Position numbers and translations under genes: made by a program | Notes under the pieces: generated by a model | What the model saw: only the letters and a program-made list of their open reading frames with translations | Told to the model about the DNA's origin: nothing | Databases searched by the model: none | Assembly (NCBI GenBank): GCA_034433375.1 | Contig: DAOUAQ010000045.1 | Coordinates: 1 to 43,652, forward strand | DNA length: 43,652 bases | Direction: 5' to 3' | DNA from: DSWT01 sp034433375 | Lineage (GTDB): Bacteria > Chloroflexota > Anaerolineae > B4-G1 > SLSP01 | Shown: in pieces, positions 30,675 to 39,389 of the stretch | Layout of the letters: each line of letters opens with the position of its first letter | How positions within the stretch are numbered: position 1 is the stretch's first letter

Positions 30675-32535
30675 GTAACCCCAAAACCTCAAAGACCAGG
30701 TCGGGTTCGCTGTGGCCTTTCACCTGCACGTAGCCTAGTTCACGAGCGTTGACGTGCATACGGACGCGCTCATACGCCGTCACGTTGAGCAAAATCTGAC
30801 GCGGGGCAGCGTGGGATTGCAGGCGCGAGGCCAGGCTCACAGAATCGCCGATGGCGGTGTAGTTTTTGATGGTGTGCGAGCCGATACTGCCGACGACCGC
30901 CGCGCCGGTTGTGATGCCGATGCCAAACGAGAGGCAGTCTTCCGGCGGCAGTTGGGTATGAATGGCTTTGAGCGCATCGAGAATCTTCAACGCTGACCTT
31001 ACGGCCCGCAATGTGTGGTCAGCCTGGGACAGCGGCGCGTTGAAAAGCGCCATCACGCCGTCGCCGAAGAACTTGTCCAGCGTCCCTTCCTCAGAGAGAA
31101 TCGCCTCTGAAGCCAACGTCAGATAGCGGTTGAGCACTTCGACGGTGGCTTCCGGCGCGAGTTTCTCGCTGAAGGCGGTAAAGCCCCGGATGTCGGCAAA
31201 GAGCGTAGTCACCTCGCGGCGCGCGCCGCCCAGGCGGACGCTATCGGGATCGGAGAGCAGTTGCTCAACGACGTGCGGCACGACATACTGCTCGAACGTC
31301 TGCCGGATGCGGCGGGCCTGCGCCTCCAACTGACGGCGCTCGGTCAGGTCGTCCACGACGATGGCGATGCCGTTGGTTTCTTCGCGGTTATCCTTGAGGG
31401 GACTGAGATTCAGCCGCAAGACCACAGGGCCGCGCTTGGGCAGCACCGGCTCCATCTCATAGCCAACCAGCGACTCGTCCTTGTTTTTGACGACGTCCAC
31501 CAACGGCGCGATCTTGACACCCATCTCAGGCAACGCATCAATATACGGGCGGCCCAGGGTCGCATCAGAGAGAACGCCAAGAATACGTTCGGCAGAACGA
31601 TTCATCAGTGTGATTGTGTCCTGTGCGTCGGTGGTGATGACGCCGCTGGCGATGCTGGCGAAGATGTTGTCCATGTAATTCTTCATCTCGGCGATGGCGT
31701 CGCGCTGGCTTTTCACGTCGGCAAACAGGCGCGCGTTCTCCATAGCGATGGCGGCTTGCGAGGCCAGCGCGGAGAGCAGTTTTTCGTCATCCGCCGTAAA
31801 AACCAGTTGGTCGGCGCCGCGTCCCAACAGGACAAAGCCCAAAATCCGTTCCCGCGTTTTGAGCGGCGCTTCCAAGAGCGAGGCGATAGCGTGAGACGGG
31901 TCATCCAACTGACCATCCGTCCAGATATGGGGGTCGCCTGAAATCAACGCCTCCTGAAGCAACACGCGTGCAGCCTGATACAAGGAGTCCCCAAAACCTT
32001 CGTCGCCAAAGCTGCTGCGCACGATCAGATAGCCGGCTTCATCAAAGAGAAGGACGATGCCGCCTTGCACTTGAATGATGCGCGTGGCCTCGGCGATGAC
32101 CAGGTCGGGGATGACATCGGGATCAAGCGAGGCGCTGATCGTTTGGCCGATGTTGTAAAGTAAGTTGATCTCGCGGTAGCGTTCGAGGGTCTCCTGCGCG
32201 AGCGAGCGGCTTTCAAGCGCCCGCTCGATAATCAAGACGAGGCTGTTGTGGAGAAATTGCAGACTGCCATCGGCGCAGGGCCGGTTGATGCCTCCGCCGC
32301 GAGCGGCCAATGCGCCAAGTTCGAAGTTGCTGACGGTCAGTGGCAATACACATTCCCACTCCCCGGCAGAGGGCAATGCGGCAGCGCCGTCGGCAGCATG
32401 ATATGCCTCGGCGACAAGAGTGCCATCCACATCCAGCAACGCAATCGTTACATCGGGCAACACCCCGGCAAAACGCTCCAGGTAGCCAGAGAGTACCCAC
32501 CGACTCAACAAGCGACGAACCGACAATTGCTGCAT
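30670..32535 (-). CDS. GAF-PAS class III nucleotidyl cyclase, catalytic Asn changed
   Basis: A 621-residue cytoplasmic protein: an N-terminal 120 residues of unassigned fold, a GAF domain (about 130-280), a PAS domain (about 290-410), a linking helix and a class III cyclase domain (about 430-615). Metal-binding Asp are in LFADIRGF and KFFGDGVMALF. In the substrate and transition-state block it reads NYTAIGDSVSLASRL: the usual Asp before YT is Asn and the usual Asn of VNxAxR is Ser, while the Arg is kept. Activity may be weak, altered or lost. The start at 32535 follows GGAGG. It is the third gene of a response regulator - histidine kinase - cyclase operon, 27 bases after the kinase. Confidence 0.87.
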   Translation of the reverse strand: MQQLSVRRLLSRWVLSGYLERFAGVLPDVTIALLDVDGTLVAEAYHAADGAAALPSAGEWECVLPLTVSNFELGALAARGGGINRPCADGSLQFLHNSLVLIIERALESRSLAQETLERYREINLLYNIGQTISASLDPDVIPDLVIAEATRIIQVQGGIVLLFDEAGYLIVRSSFGDEGFGDSLYQAARVLLQEALISGDPHIWTDGQLDDPSHAIASLLEAPLKTRERILGFVLLGRGADQLVFTADDEKLLSALASQAAIAMENARLFADVKSQRDAIAEMKNYMDNIFASIASGVITTDAQDTITLMNRSAERILGVLSDATLGRPYIDALPEMGVKIAPLVDVVKNKDESLVGYEMEPVLPKRGPVVLRLNLSPLKDNREETNGIAIVVDDLTERRQLEAQARRIRQTFEQYVVPHVVEQLLSDPDSVRLGGARREVTTLFADIRGFTAFSEKLAPEATVEVLNRYLTLASEAILSEEGTLDKFFGDGVMALFNAPLSQADHTLRAVRSALKILDALKAIHTQLPPEDCLSFGIGITTGAAVVGSIGSHTIKNYTAIGDSVSLASRLQSHAAPRQILLNVTAYERVRMHVNARELGYVQVKGHSEPDLVFEVLGLR

Positions 32536-32562
32536 CTCATCGACCTCCACAAGAAAACACCT

Positions 32563-35499
32563 TTACGCTAACGGCAATAGGAAAGAGAAAGTTGATCCAA
32601 TCCCTGCTGTGGATTCCACCCAGATTTTCCCGTTGTAATGTGCCACAATTTCGTGACAAATTGCCAACCCCAAACCGGTGCCCTTTGGTTTTCCTACCAG
32701 GGCATCGCCTCCCTGGTAAAAGCGTTGAAAAATATGGCGCAATCCCTCGTGAGTCACCCCCTGGCCGGTGTCGGCGACGGAAACCATTCCCCCACCCGCT
32801 GCCGGCGCCTCCCAATCCCGCATCACCGCGCCGCCTGGCGTCCGCTGCGCCGTCACGGTGATGCTGCCCTGCTCCGTGAATTTTATCGCGTTGGTGATGA
32901 GGTTGTGCAAGACTTGCTGGATGCGTTCGGGATCGGCCAGGATCGGCAGCGTCGAAGCGTCCAGACTCACCGTCAACGCCAGACCTTTTCGTTCGGCGTC
33001 AACGCGCAACTGCGTCTCCACCTCACGGAGCAAAAGCAGCAGATCACACGGCTGATCGTTCCACACGAGCGTACCTGCATCCAAAGCCGAGATGTCCAAA
33101 ACATCGTTGATGATGGTAGTCAGGTGTTCGCCTTCGGAAACCATAATTTTGAAGTTGTGCTCTATCTGCTCAATCGAATGTTGGATTTCTTCATCACTGG
33201 CGGGTAGAGCAGGCTTGATCGAGCGATCAAAGGTGCGCGAGATGAGCTTGGCAAATCCCAAAACGGCGGTCAACGGGGTGCGCAGTTCGTGTGAAACGGC
33301 GGAAATGAATTCGGACTTCATCCGATCTACTTCAACCTCGTGGGTGATGTCGCGCAGGATGAAGATGACCGCGCTGCCATCTCCCAGAGTGGTGACAGAC
33401 GCGCGCAAGACCGATTCGGCCAACGTCACGCCATTCGCCGCCGAGAGGTGCGGCGAGACCAGCATCACATCCGCAGTGTGGACCATGCCCGGCCTCGCCA
33501 AAGAGTGCGCCATCACTGCGGATAACTCCGGCAAAGGCAAGACATCTGCAAGAGATTGTCCTATAAACGACCGGGAAGAGAGCCGCACCAAACGTTCAAA
33601 GGCGGGGTTGGCAAGCTGTATCTTTCCAGATGGATCGGTGACCAGGAGGGCATCGGCCATATTTTGCAGGATTGCGCTGAGGCGGTTGCGATCATTGACC
33701 ATCATCTTGGTGCGGCGGTCAATTTCTTCTTCGAGTTGATGCTGATCCACTTGCATCCGCTGAAGCAGCTCGGTGTTTTCGACAGCCAGCGCAACCTGTG
33801 AGGCGAGTTTTTCGATCCAGCGCACGTCTGCCGTCGTATACGACAAGCGTCCTGCGCGCGGACCCAGTCCCCATAAGCCGACAATCCGCTCTCCGATACA
33901 CAAGAGGAGCGCCAATTCGACGCGCCGTTGGTCCATAAAATCGAGAAGTTCAGTCGGCGCCCAGGTCTGAGGCGCAGAACGCACGATAGGCTCGCCGCTG
34001 TGCTCTACCCACAAGCGCAACCCATCGCCTACCGTCAATGATGAATCGCCCGCGTTGGCAGAACACACTAAAGATTCGCCGTCATCACTCAGCACCAACA
34101 AGACGCCGCCGGATGCGTCAATCTGCGCTGGCAAATCGCGCGTTAACAGTGTGGTTAGTTGTTCCAGGCGGATGGCGCTGGTCAGCTTTTCGGTCATCCA
34201 TTGCTGAAGTTGCGGAATATCGTAGACGCCGCGCGAGAATAGCCGCTTTCCGTAAGCCGACACCTGTGCGCGCAGCAGCCAAAACGCCGTCGTGGTGAGG
34301 GATGTTGCCGCAAAAATCACAAATGCTTCACTTACCTGGTCGGTCAACACTCCCAACAGCCACCGAATGACTTCTTTGAGCAAAACGTAAATGCCAAACA
34401 GCACCAGCCCGAAAAGGATATGCACAAACCCTTGCAAAACCAGCGCGTCCACATCGAAAAGGCGATAGCGCGCGACTGCAATCGCAATCGCCACCGGCAT
34501 CGCCACAAGAAAAAACGCTGTGACCTCAATGGTGAGAAATGCGTGGCCCAAAAGTAGTTCCGGCAATCCCGTTAAGAACAAATACGGCAAGAGGCCGATG
34601 ATGGCGCCCAATGCCACCCAACGAATTTGTCCCAACACGGCAGGCTGCCGCGCCGTATAGGCAGTATGGACGATGCTTACCACACCGCCAACCAACATCG
34701 TCAAACCAATCCATGAGCCGACATGCGAAGCCAGGATGAATTGACGCAGTGGTGTGTCTCCCGCTACGAAACCATAGAGTAAGGAGAAGGTGGGATTGAT
34801 GACGTGAAGCAAAGGCAGACTTTTCGCCAGAGAGGGCGAGGAAATTTTCGCTACCGGGAAGATCAGCAAGAGATGGTGAATGGCGCTAAACAGCAAAGCG
34901 CGCGCTAGAAACTTGAGCACACTTTCGACAATGAACAGGCCGGGTGTGACAAGGGTCATCACCTGGAAATGGAGCAAGAGATTCAATGACAGACACAGCG
35001 CAACAAGGAAAAGCAGCCGGGCGGCGATTTCGTCGGGATAGCGCAACAGCATATACACCCCGACGACCAGGCCGGTCACCACCATCGCATACACCCCGAA
35101 GCGCAGCAATGGCAGACGATCCTCAGGGAAAGGTTGCAGCGTGACCCTCACCGTCCGCAAAATCTGATCCCGCCGCACCTCATAAACGACGGTCTGACCC
35201 ACTTGCCAATCGGGAGCCGGCTCCCCGCGCCACGAGCGTTCACCCCATTCCCAGATGCTCAAACCATCAATCGAGACAATTTCATCACCTTTTTTAAGGT
35301 CAGAAATTGTCGTCTTGAGCCGCGTCGCCACCCGCAACCCTGAGGCCATAAACTCGGTGAACAAGACGCCGTCTGAGGGCAGCCGCGCCTGTATCGAGAG
35401 CGACGCAGCCACGTACCCCATGCAGATAACGCCCAGAAGCAATAAAATCAGGGCGAGGGGGTATTTCTTCAGGTTGCGGAAATACGCAAAAAACGCCAT
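32563..35499 (-). CDS. Large membrane hybrid-input sensor histidine kinase (PDZ, 7-9TM, GAF, PAS)
   Basis: A 978-residue kinase. Membrane helix at 14-36, then an extracytoplasmic PDZ-like domain (about 45-120, LKKGDEIVSIDGLSI), about eight membrane helices to residue 400, a GAF domain (about 430-590), a coiled coil, a PAS domain (about 605-720), HisKA with His737 (SAVSHELRTP) and a complete HATPase domain (NLITNAIKFTEQG, DTGQGV, GKPKGTGLGLAI). It should sense at or in the membrane plus small ligands by GAF/PAS and phosphorylate the receiver encoded just upstream, whose stop is one base before its ATG. The combination of PDZ and multi-helix region is typical of many Chloroflexota and cyanobacterial kinases. 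Confidence 0.9.
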   Translation of the reverse strand: MAFFAYFRNLKKYPLALILLLLGVICMGYVAASLSIQARLPSDGVLFTEFMASGLRVATRLKTTISDLKKGDEIVSIDGLSIWEWGERSWRGEPAPDWQVGQTVVYEVRRDQILRTVRVTLQPFPEDRLPLLRFGVYAMVVTGLVVGVYMLLRYPDEIAARLLFLVALCLSLNLLLHFQVMTLVTPGLFIVESVLKFLARALLFSAIHHLLLIFPVAKISSPSLAKSLPLLHVINPTFSLLYGFVAGDTPLRQFILASHVGSWIGLTMLVGGVVSIVHTAYTARQPAVLGQIRWVALGAIIGLLPYLFLTGLPELLLGHAFLTIEVTAFFLVAMPVAIAIAVARYRLFDVDALVLQGFVHILFGLVLFGIYVLLKEVIRWLLGVLTDQVSEAFVIFAATSLTTTAFWLLRAQVSAYGKRLFSRGVYDIPQLQQWMTEKLTSAIRLEQLTTLLTRDLPAQIDASGGVLLVLSDDGESLVCSANAGDSSLTVGDGLRLWVEHSGEPIVRSAPQTWAPTELLDFMDQRRVELALLLCIGERIVGLWGLGPRAGRLSYTTADVRWIEKLASQVALAVENTELLQRMQVDQHQLEEEIDRRTKMMVNDRNRLSAILQNMADALLVTDPSGKIQLANPAFERLVRLSSRSFIGQSLADVLPLPELSAVMAHSLARPGMVHTADVMLVSPHLSAANGVTLAESVLRASVTTLGDGSAVIFILRDITHEVEVDRMKSEFISAVSHELRTPLTAVLGFAKLISRTFDRSIKPALPASDEEIQHSIEQIEHNFKIMVSEGEHLTTIINDVLDISALDAGTLVWNDQPCDLLLLLREVETQLRVDAERKGLALTVSLDASTLPILADPERIQQVLHNLITNAIKFTEQGSITVTAQRTPGGAVMRDWEAPAAGGGMVSVADTGQGVTHEGLRHIFQRFYQGGDALVGKPKGTGLGLAICHEIVAHYNGKIWVESTAGIGSTFSFLLPLA

Positions 35500-35500
35500 G

Positions 35501-35890
35501 TTAAGTCAAAAGGTCAATCTCCAAAATTTCGGCCGCTTTCCCCAGAATATAGTCTGGGTCAAAAGGCTTGGTCACATACTCGTTCGCCCCGACAGAAATC
35601 CCTTTTTCCTTATCAATCGCCTGGCCTTTGGCCGTCAAAAGAATCACATGGATGTTGCGGTCAATCTCTTTAATGCGGCGACACACCTCATAACCACTGA
35701 GTTTGGGCATCATGACATCCAGGAAGACTAAGTTCGGACGGCGACTCAGCGCCATCTCCAACCCCTCTTCCCCATGAGTCGCCACCAGTAATTCAACGCC
35801 TAAGTCCTCCAAATCCTCCAACGTCTGTTTTAACAAAACACGAATGAACGCTTCATCATCTACAATAAGAATCAGTTTATCATTCCCCAT
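35501..35890 (-). CDS. Single-domain response regulator
   Basis: A 129-residue receiver without output domain: acidic pocket VDDE (10-13), phospho-acceptor Asp58 (FLDVMMPKLSG), Thr86 and Lys108 (TKPFD). It is the first gene of an operon with the large kinase and the cyclase, so it may be phosphorylated by the kinase and act on the cyclase or on another partner by protein contact. A good promoter lies at 35950-35978 and GGTCGG/GGGAGG-like bases precede the ATG. Confidence 0.94.
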   Translation of the reverse strand: MGNDKLILIVDDEAFIRVLLKQTLEDLEDLGVELLVATHGEEGLEMALSRRPNLVFLDVMMPKLSGYEVCRRIKEIDRNIHVILLTAKGQAIDKEKGISVGANEYVTKPFDPDYILGKAAEILEIDLLT

Positions 35891-35949
35891 ACCGACCTCC
35901 CCAACTCATGCGACCCATCCAGCTCGCCGCCAATCGCAGCCCTGAAAAT

Positions 35950-35978
35950 AATGTATCATTCTCCTGTCATTCTGTCAA
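35950..35978 (-). promoter_or_regulatory. Promoter of the receiver-kinase-cyclase operon
   Basis: On the minus strand -35 TTGACA (35973-35978), a 17-base spacer and -10 TACATT (35950-35955). Confidence 0.7.
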
Positions 35979-35987
35979 CAATGCCGC

Positions 35988-36050
35988 GAAACAAAAATAC
36001 AGTCAGCAGGCCGGACGGATTACAGACTCGTCAATCTGCTGACTGTTCAA
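35988..36050 (-). terminator. metK terminator
   Basis: On the minus strand ACAGTCAGCAG (36038-36048 region) pairs with CTGCTGACTGT (35999-36010 region), followed by ATTTTTGTTT. It lies between metK and the promoter of the next operon. Confidence 0.65.
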
Positions 36051-36073
36051 GTTGCTTTCAGCAGGGATGGATG

Positions 36074-37288
36074 TTAGTCCAGGCCGGCCGCCTTGCGTAA
36101 CGCCTCGGCCTTGTCGGTCTTCTCCCACGGCGCATCAATGTCCGTGCGCCCGAAGTGCCCGTAGGCCGCCGTCGCCTGGAAGATCGGGCGGCGCAAGTTC
36201 AAATCGCGGATGATCGCCGCCGGCCGCAGATCGAAGTGCGCGTGGATCAGGTCAATGATCTGCGCGTCGGAAATTTTGCCGGTGCCGAAAGTCTCCACGG
36301 CCAGCGAAAGGGGACGCGCCACGCCGATGGCATACGAGACTTGCAGTTCCAGCCGGTCGGCGATGCCGGCCGCCACCAGGTTCTTGGCAATATAACGCGC
36401 CATATACGCCGCCGAGCGGTCCACCTTCGTCGGATCCTTGCCGGAGAACGCGCCGCCGCCGTGACGGGCCACGCCGCCGTAGGTATCCACGATGATCTTG
36501 CGCCCGGTCAGCCCGGCGTCGCCGGCCGGCCCACCGATGACGAACCGTCCGGTGGGGTTCACGTAAATCCGCGTATCCGCGTCGAGCAACTCGGCGGGCA
36601 CTACGTGCTTGATGACGTACTCGATCACGTCCGCGCGAATCTGCTCTTGCGTCACTTCCGGCGCGTGCTGTGTGCTCACCACAACAGTGTCAACGCGCTT
36701 CGGCTTGCCGTAGGCGTACTCCACCGTCACCTGGCTCTTGCCGTCGGGACGCAGGTAAAGCAGCGTGCCATCCTTGCGCACGTCAGCCAAACGCTGGCAC
36801 AGCTTGTGCGCCAGCGAAATGGTCAGCGGCATCAGTTCCGGCGTCTCGTTGCAGGCGAACCCGATCATCATGCCCTGGTCGCCCGCGCCGATGGCCTCAA
36901 TTTCCGCGTCGCTCATCTCGCCGGTTTTGGCCTCGAGCGCCTTATCCACGCCCAACGCGATGTCGGCGGACTGCTCCTTGATGCTGACGATCACGCCGCA
37001 CGTCTCACCGTCGAACCCGAACTTGGCGCGGTTGTAGCCGATGCCCGTGACGACGCTGCGCGCCAACTGCGCGATGTCCACGTAGGTGCTGGTCGTGATC
37101 TCACCGGCGACCAGGATCAGGCCGGTCGTCGTCGAGACCTCGCACGCCACGCGCGCGTCGGGATCGTCGGCGATGATCGCGTCCAAAACGGCGTCGGAAA
37201 TCTGATCGCACATCTTGTCAGGATGGCCTTCCGTCACCGACTCCGACGTGAAGAAAAACTTCGGTGACTGCATAAACGTTGTTGTCAT
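36074..37288 (-). CDS. metK: S-adenosylmethionine synthetase
   Basis: A 404-residue enzyme that makes SAM from methionine and ATP. Signatures are complete: SVTEGHPDKMCDQISDA, GAGDQGMMIGFA and GGGAFSGKDPTKVDRSAAY. Length is normal. The ATG at 37288 has AAGGAGG upstream. The divergent intergenic region to adenine deaminase holds a TATAAT (37374-37379, minus strand) with a poor -35 and a seven-base repeat array in its leader. No SAM riboswitch is seen here, although one precedes the PLP enzyme gene at 43343. A terminator follows the gene. Confidence 0.97.
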   Translation of the reverse strand: MTTTFMQSPKFFFTSESVTEGHPDKMCDQISDAVLDAIIADDPDARVACEVSTTTGLILVAGEITTSTYVDIAQLARSVVTGIGYNRAKFGFDGETCGVIVSIKEQSADIALGVDKALEAKTGEMSDAEIEAIGAGDQGMMIGFACNETPELMPLTISLAHKLCQRLADVRKDGTLLYLRPDGKSQVTVEYAYGKPKRVDTVVVSTQHAPEVTQEQIRADVIEYVIKHVVPAELLDADTRIYVNPTGRFVIGGPAGDAGLTGRKIIVDTYGGVARHGGGAFSGKDPTKVDRSAAYMARYIAKNLVAAGIADRLELQVSYAIGVARPLSLAVETFGTGKISDAQIIDLIHAHFDLRPAAIIRDLNLRRPIFQATAAYGHFGRTDIDAPWEKTDKAEALRKAAGLD

Positions 37289-37309
37289 AGAAAAAAAACC
37301 TCCTTAGTA

Positions 37310-37344
37310 AAGTTTAAAGTTACAAGTTACAGGTTGAAAGTTAA
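37310..37344. repeat. Heptanucleotide array (AAGTTAC type, x5)
   Basis: Five contiguous 7-base units: AAGTTTA, AAGTTAC, AAGTTAC, AGGTTGA, AAGTTAA. It lies in the metK leader, between its -10 (37374) and its ribosome binding site. Confidence 0.85.
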
Positions 37345-37373
37345 CCTGGACTACCCATAGACCAACCGGGCTG

Positions 37374-37379
37374 ATTATA
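37374..37379 (-). promoter_or_regulatory. metK -10 element
   Basis: A perfect TATAAT on the minus strand, 86 bases before the metK ATG. No good -35 at the usual distance. Further out (37426-37443) is a GC-rich hairpin, GACCCCG/CGGGGTC. Confidence 0.5.
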
Positions 37380-37505
37380 CCTGATTTTACACATCCACGT
37401 TCCGCGCCCCCATCCCATGCTCCGCGACCCCGTCCCGGGGTCGCCAATGGCGCACTTCACGCTTGAATCACCTGCCACCGAGACGGGCGCAGTGCGCGAA
37501 TTGAC

Positions 37506-37546
37506 TCACGCTTCACGTTTCACCCATCACGTTATATAATCACGGT
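37506..37546 (+). promoter_or_regulatory. ade promoter inside a TCACGNT heptamer array
   Basis: Four contiguous units TCACGCT, TCACGTT, TCACCCA, TCACGTT (37506-37533) and, after six bases, TCACGGT (37540-37546). The -35-like TTCACG (37512-37517) is part of the array, and -10 TATAAT (37535-37540) follows after 17 bases. Confidence 0.6.
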
Positions 37547-37553
37547 AACCGAT

Positions 37554-37596
37554 TCGACTATCCGACTAACGACTATCTGACTACCAGACTATATCA
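37554..37596. repeat. GACTA-type array of 7/8-base units in the ade leader
   Basis: Five GACTA cores follow one another with two or three bases between (GACTATCC, GACTAAC, GACTATCT, GACTACCA, GACTAT). The array fills the leader up to the AGGAGG site of the adenine deaminase gene. The same core builds the P3 arm of the riboswitch at 43560. Confidence 0.8.
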
Positions 37597-37607
37597 GGAG
37601 GAACATC

Positions 37608-39338
37608 ATGAACCGTGAAACTTTGCTGCACCTGCTGGCCGTCGCGCGGGGCGACGAACCCGCCGACATGCTGCTGACGAATGCCCGCGTCGTCAATGTC
37701 TTCACCGGCGAAGTGCTGGACGTGGACGTTGCCATCGCCGGCGAGACCATCGCGGCGGTGGGGACGGGCTACACAGGCGCAACGACGCTCGACCTGGGCG
37801 GGCAGTACCTCGTCCCCGGCCTCATTGACGCGCACGTGCATGTCGAATCCTCGATGGCAACCCCCGCGCAGTTTGCCCGCGCCGTCGTCCCGCACGGCGT
37901 CACCACCGTCGTCTCCGATCCCCACGAGATCGCTAACGTCGCCGGGGCAGACGGTATCCGCTACATGATCGCCGCCTCGGAGGGCCTGCCGCTCACCGTC
38001 TTCGTCAACCTGCCCTCCTGCGTCCCCGCCACGCACATGGGCACGGCCGGCGCAACGCTGGACGCCGCCGATCTGCTGGCGCTGCGCGACCTGCCGCGCG
38101 TCCTGGGTCTGGCGGAATTTATGAACGTGCCCGGCGCCGTCCTCGGCCTGCCCGGTGCGTTGGAGAAGATTCTCGCCTTTGGCGACGGCCACATTGACGG
38201 GCACGCGCCCGGCGTGAGCGGCCCGTGGCTGCAAGCCTACATCGCCGCCGGCCCCTCCACCGACCACGAAAGCATGACGGCGGAAGAGGCGCGCGAAAAA
38301 GCGCGCCTGGGAATGCACGTCCTCGTCCGCGAGGCCACCGCCGCCCGCAACCTGCACGCGCTGCTCCCCGCCATCACGCCGGAGAACGCGCGCCGCTTCG
38401 CCTTCGCCACCGACGACCGCCACCCCGCCGACCTCATCGCCGACGGCAGCATTGACCACAGCCTGCGCCTGGCGATTGCCGCCGGCCTGCCGCCTATAAC
38501 GGCGGTACAGATGGCGACGCTCAACGCCGCCGAAGCGTTCGGCCTGAAGGATCGCGGGGCTATCGCGCCGGGCCGCCGCGCCGATCTGGTCGTCACGCCG
38601 TCGTTGGCGGATTTCTGCGCCGCGCAGGTCTTCGCCGGAGGCAAACTCGTTGCGGCGGACGGGCAACCTGTCGGCGCGTGGCCGCTTCCCGCAGTGGATG
38701 AGAGCCGTGTGCGCGGCAGCATCCATGTGGACGTGGACGCGCTCGCGTTCCGCATCCCGGCGAAAGGGACGCGCGTGCGCGCCATCGGCGTCATCCCCGA
38801 CCAGATCGTAACCGACGAGCGGGTGATGGAAGCCGCCATCATCGGCGGTGAAGCCGTGTGCGATGTCGCGCGCGACCTGTTGAAGATGGCGACCATTGAG
38901 CGCCACACCCACACCGGCAGGATCGGCCTGGGCTTCGTGCATGGCCTGGGCCTGCAACGCGGCGCGATTGCCGGGAGTGTAGGCCACGACTGCCACAACA
39001 TCACCGTCGCTGGGGTGAGCGACGCCGAGATGCGCGCCGCCGTTCACGCTGTCAAAGACCTGGGCGGCGGACTCGTCGCCGTCCGCGATGGCGCGGTCAT
39101 CGCCAGCGTGCCGCTCCCCATCGGCGGGCTGATGTCCGATCAGCCGGTCGAAGTCGTCCGCGCGCAGATGGATACCTTATTGGAACGAGTTAAAGAACTA
39201 GGTTCGCCGCTCCACGACCCCTTTATGCACCTCGGCTTCCTGGCCCTGGAAGTCATCCCCAAACTCAAGCTGACCGATCAAGGGTTGGTGGATGTGGAGA
39301 AGTTTGATTTTACGCCGTTGTGGGTGGATGGGGAGTAG
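37608..39338 (+). CDS. ade: Adenine deaminase
   Basis: A 576-residue amidohydrolase that deaminates adenine to hypoxanthine in purine salvage. The N-terminal beta domain is followed by metal-binding DAHVHVESS and DPHEIANV, the HAPGVSG and STDHESMT blocks, and the C-terminal domain with GFVHGLGLQRGAIAGSVGHDCHNI typical of bacterial Ade. Length matches. The ATG at 37608 has AGGAGG upstream. The stop codon lies inside the first unit of a GGAGTAG heptamer array. No purine riboswitch is seen in the leader. Confidence 0.96.
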   Translation: MNRETLLHLLAVARGDEPADMLLTNARVVNVFTGEVLDVDVAIAGETIAAVGTGYTGATTLDLGGQYLVPGLIDAHVHVESSMATPAQFARAVVPHGVTTVVSDPHEIANVAGADGIRYMIAASEGLPLTVFVNLPSCVPATHMGTAGATLDAADLLALRDLPRVLGLAEFMNVPGAVLGLPGALEKILAFGDGHIDGHAPGVSGPWLQAYIAAGPSTDHESMTAEEAREKARLGMHVLVREATAARNLHALLPAITPENARRFAFATDDRHPADLIADGSIDHSLRLAIAAGLPPITAVQMATLNAAEAFGLKDRGAIAPGRRADLVVTPSLADFCAAQVFAGGKLVAADGQPVGAWPLPAVDESRVRGSIHVDVDALAFRIPAKGTRVRAIGVIPDQIVTDERVMEAAIIGGEAVCDVARDLLKMATIERHTHTGRIGLGFVHGLGLQRGAIAGSVGHDCHNITVAGVSDAEMRAAVHAVKDLGGGLVAVRDGAVIASVPLPIGGLMSDQPVEVVRAQMDTLLERVKELGSPLHDPFMHLGFLALEVIPKLKLTDQGLVDVEKFDFTPLWVDGE

Positions 39339-39380
39339 GGAGTAGGGAGTAAGGAGTAAGGAGTAAGGAGTAGGGAGTAA
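39332..39380. repeat. Heptanucleotide array (GGAGTAR x7)
   Basis: Seven contiguous 7-base units GGAGTAG or GGAGTAA. The first contains the TAG stop of ade and the last supplies Shine-Dalgarno-like GGAG for the next gene, whose ATG is at 39390. It is the longest perfect-period array in the window. Confidence 0.92.
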
Positions 39381-39389
39381 GAACAAGGG

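Noticed and set aside
37289..37607. SAM riboswitch upstream of metK or purine riboswitch upstream of ade
   Set aside because: The SAM-I core GGTGC(C/T)AATTCC and the purine-aptamer core were not found on either strand; only repeats and promoter elements are visible.
37581..39047. 488-codon minus-strand frame opposite adenine deaminase
   Set aside because: Typical antisense frame of a GC-rich gene; the sense strand has all Ade motifs.
39332..39380. Heptamer arrays considered as CRISPR arrays
   Set aside because: Units are seven bases with no 25-40 base spacers, and no cas genes are present.
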